Below are positions 5,789 to 6,367 of a DNA stretch of 6,367 bases, piece after piece. The notes beneath the pieces are model-generated. The model saw only the letters and a program-made list of their open reading frames with translations, made no database searches and was not told the origin of the DNA. This DNA comes from an uncultured Thermoanaerobacteraceae bacterium. GTDB lineage: Bacteria; Bacillota; DSM-12270; Thermacetogeniales; Thermacetogeniaceae. The position numbers were made by a program, and so were the translations under genes. Location of the stretch: NCBI GenBank assembly GCA_937914965.1, contig CALGIY010000109.1:1-6367 (forward strand), written 5' to 3'. The first letter of the stretch is position 1. The number at the start of each line of letters is the position of its first letter.

Positions 5789-6367
5789 TTGCGTAGAAGC
5801 CGGCAGTATCTCTCTTTACCAGTGGTCACCCTGGAGGAAGGCAAAGAGATCGGTCGCGTCCGCGGGCTTGTGGTCAATCATCATTCCGGGGAAATCGCGG
5901 CTCTCCTTGTCCAGCGCGGCAGTATCTTTCGCGAACAAAAGGTAATCCCCTACCCCAGGGTAGTGAGTGTGGGGAACAGTGCCCTGACCATCCAAAAGTC
6001 CAGCAGTGCTGAAAGACTTACCAGCCTTCCCCAGATCCTCAACCTGGTCAAAGAAAACGTACAGCTCAAGGGCTCTCGGGTAATCACCGAAGGGGGAACA
6101 GCCCTGGGTCATGTTGCTGAATACCTGGTGAACCCGGAAACCGGTAAAATCGAAGCCTTTGAAATAAGTGGAACCCCCGCAGAAAGCCTCTTCAAAGGTA
6201 GAGCCTTTCTCCCTGCGGAAGAGGTGCGTACCATCGGTAAAGATGTCCTGGTAGTGCGCCGTGGGGCAGAAGAAACGCTCAAACGGTTTGAAGGAAAACT
6301 GGCAGAAGGAGTTAAAGGCATCAAAGAAACCACCAACCGCTTCGTCAACAAGGCACGCCGACTGCAC
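5789..6367 (+). CDS. Tandem PRC-barrel domain protein, 3' end beyond the window
   Basis: The frame is open for 193 codons from TTG 5789 to the right edge, with no stop. The start is fixed by AAGGAGG 9 nt upstream and an in-frame TAA at 5756. Two PRC-barrel units (PF05239-like) are visible. The first (about 5-70) has LPVVTLEEGKEIGRVRGLVV and ends IPYPRVVSVG. The second (about 93-158) has GSRVITEGGTALGHVAEYLV, a NPETGKIEAFEIS strand, and ends FLPAEEVRTIGKDVLVV. Residues 160-193 begin a charged, helix-prone segment rich in Lys, Arg and Glu. PRC barrels are small beta folds found in photosynthetic reaction centre subunit H, in the rRNA-maturation factor RimM and in many uncharacterised bacterial proteins; they usually mediate protein or RNA contacts. 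There is no signal peptide or membrane segment in the visible part. The gene is divergent from bL25. The domain call is firm; the role is unknown. Confidence 0.88.
   Translation, partial: MRRSRQYLSLPVVTLEEGKEIGRVRGLVVNHHSGEIAALLVQRGSIFREQKVIPYPRVVSVGNSALTIQKSSSAERLTSLPQILNLVKENVQLKGSRVITEGGTALGHVAEYLVNPETGKIEAFEISGTPAESLFKGRAFLPAEEVRTIGKDVLVVRRGAEETLKRFEGKLAEGVKGIKETTNRFVNKARRLH

Noticed and set aside
5816..6367. Open frame of 183 codons on the minus strand at the right edge
   Set aside because: It is the antisense shadow of the tandem PRC-barrel gene, which has a good ribosome binding site and clear domain motifs; the minus-strand product is rich in Phe, Cys and His and resembles nothing.

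Overview
The window looks like chromosomal housekeeping DNA from a spore-forming-type Firmicute, most likely a member of Clostridia. This is inferred from three things: gene content and order, strong GGAGGTGAT-type Shine-Dalgarno sites with some TTG starts, and moderate GC in genes against AT-rich spacers. I cannot name the genus.

Layout: four genes lie on the minus strand and are read from right to left. They are ribosomal protein bL25/Ctc (5548-4898), peptidyl-tRNA hydrolase Pth (4894-4271, start codon 3 nt after the bL25 stop), a 131-residue four-helix membrane protein of the PF04020 / 'phage holin 4_2' type (4155-3760), and the transcription-repair coupling factor Mfd (about 3674-117). 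A strong hairpin terminator at 3710-3740 separates the membrane-protein gene from mfd. An extended -10 promoter immediately follows it, so mfd probably has its own transcript. On the plus strand, divergent from bL25, a TTG-initiated gene begins at 5789 and runs off the right edge. It encodes a protein with two tandem PRC-barrel domains. The 240-base AT-rich spacer 5549-5788 must hold the control regions of both divergent transcripts. The 116 bases at the left edge hold two short hairpins and no gene I can support.

How the genes relate: bL25 (5S rRNA binding) and Pth (recycling of peptidyl-tRNA) serve translation, and Mfd clears stalled RNA polymerase and recruits NER proteins. The order ctc-pth-X-mfd is the conserved Firmicutes locus known from Bacillus as ctc-spoVC-fin-mfd. 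Here the X position, occupied by the small sigma-F regulator fin in Bacillus, holds an integral membrane protein instead.

I found no mobile element, RNA gene, CRISPR array or convincing undescribed system. The points most worth a second look are the membrane protein in the fin position, the terminator/promoter overlap in front of mfd, and the truncated divergent PRC-barrel gene.
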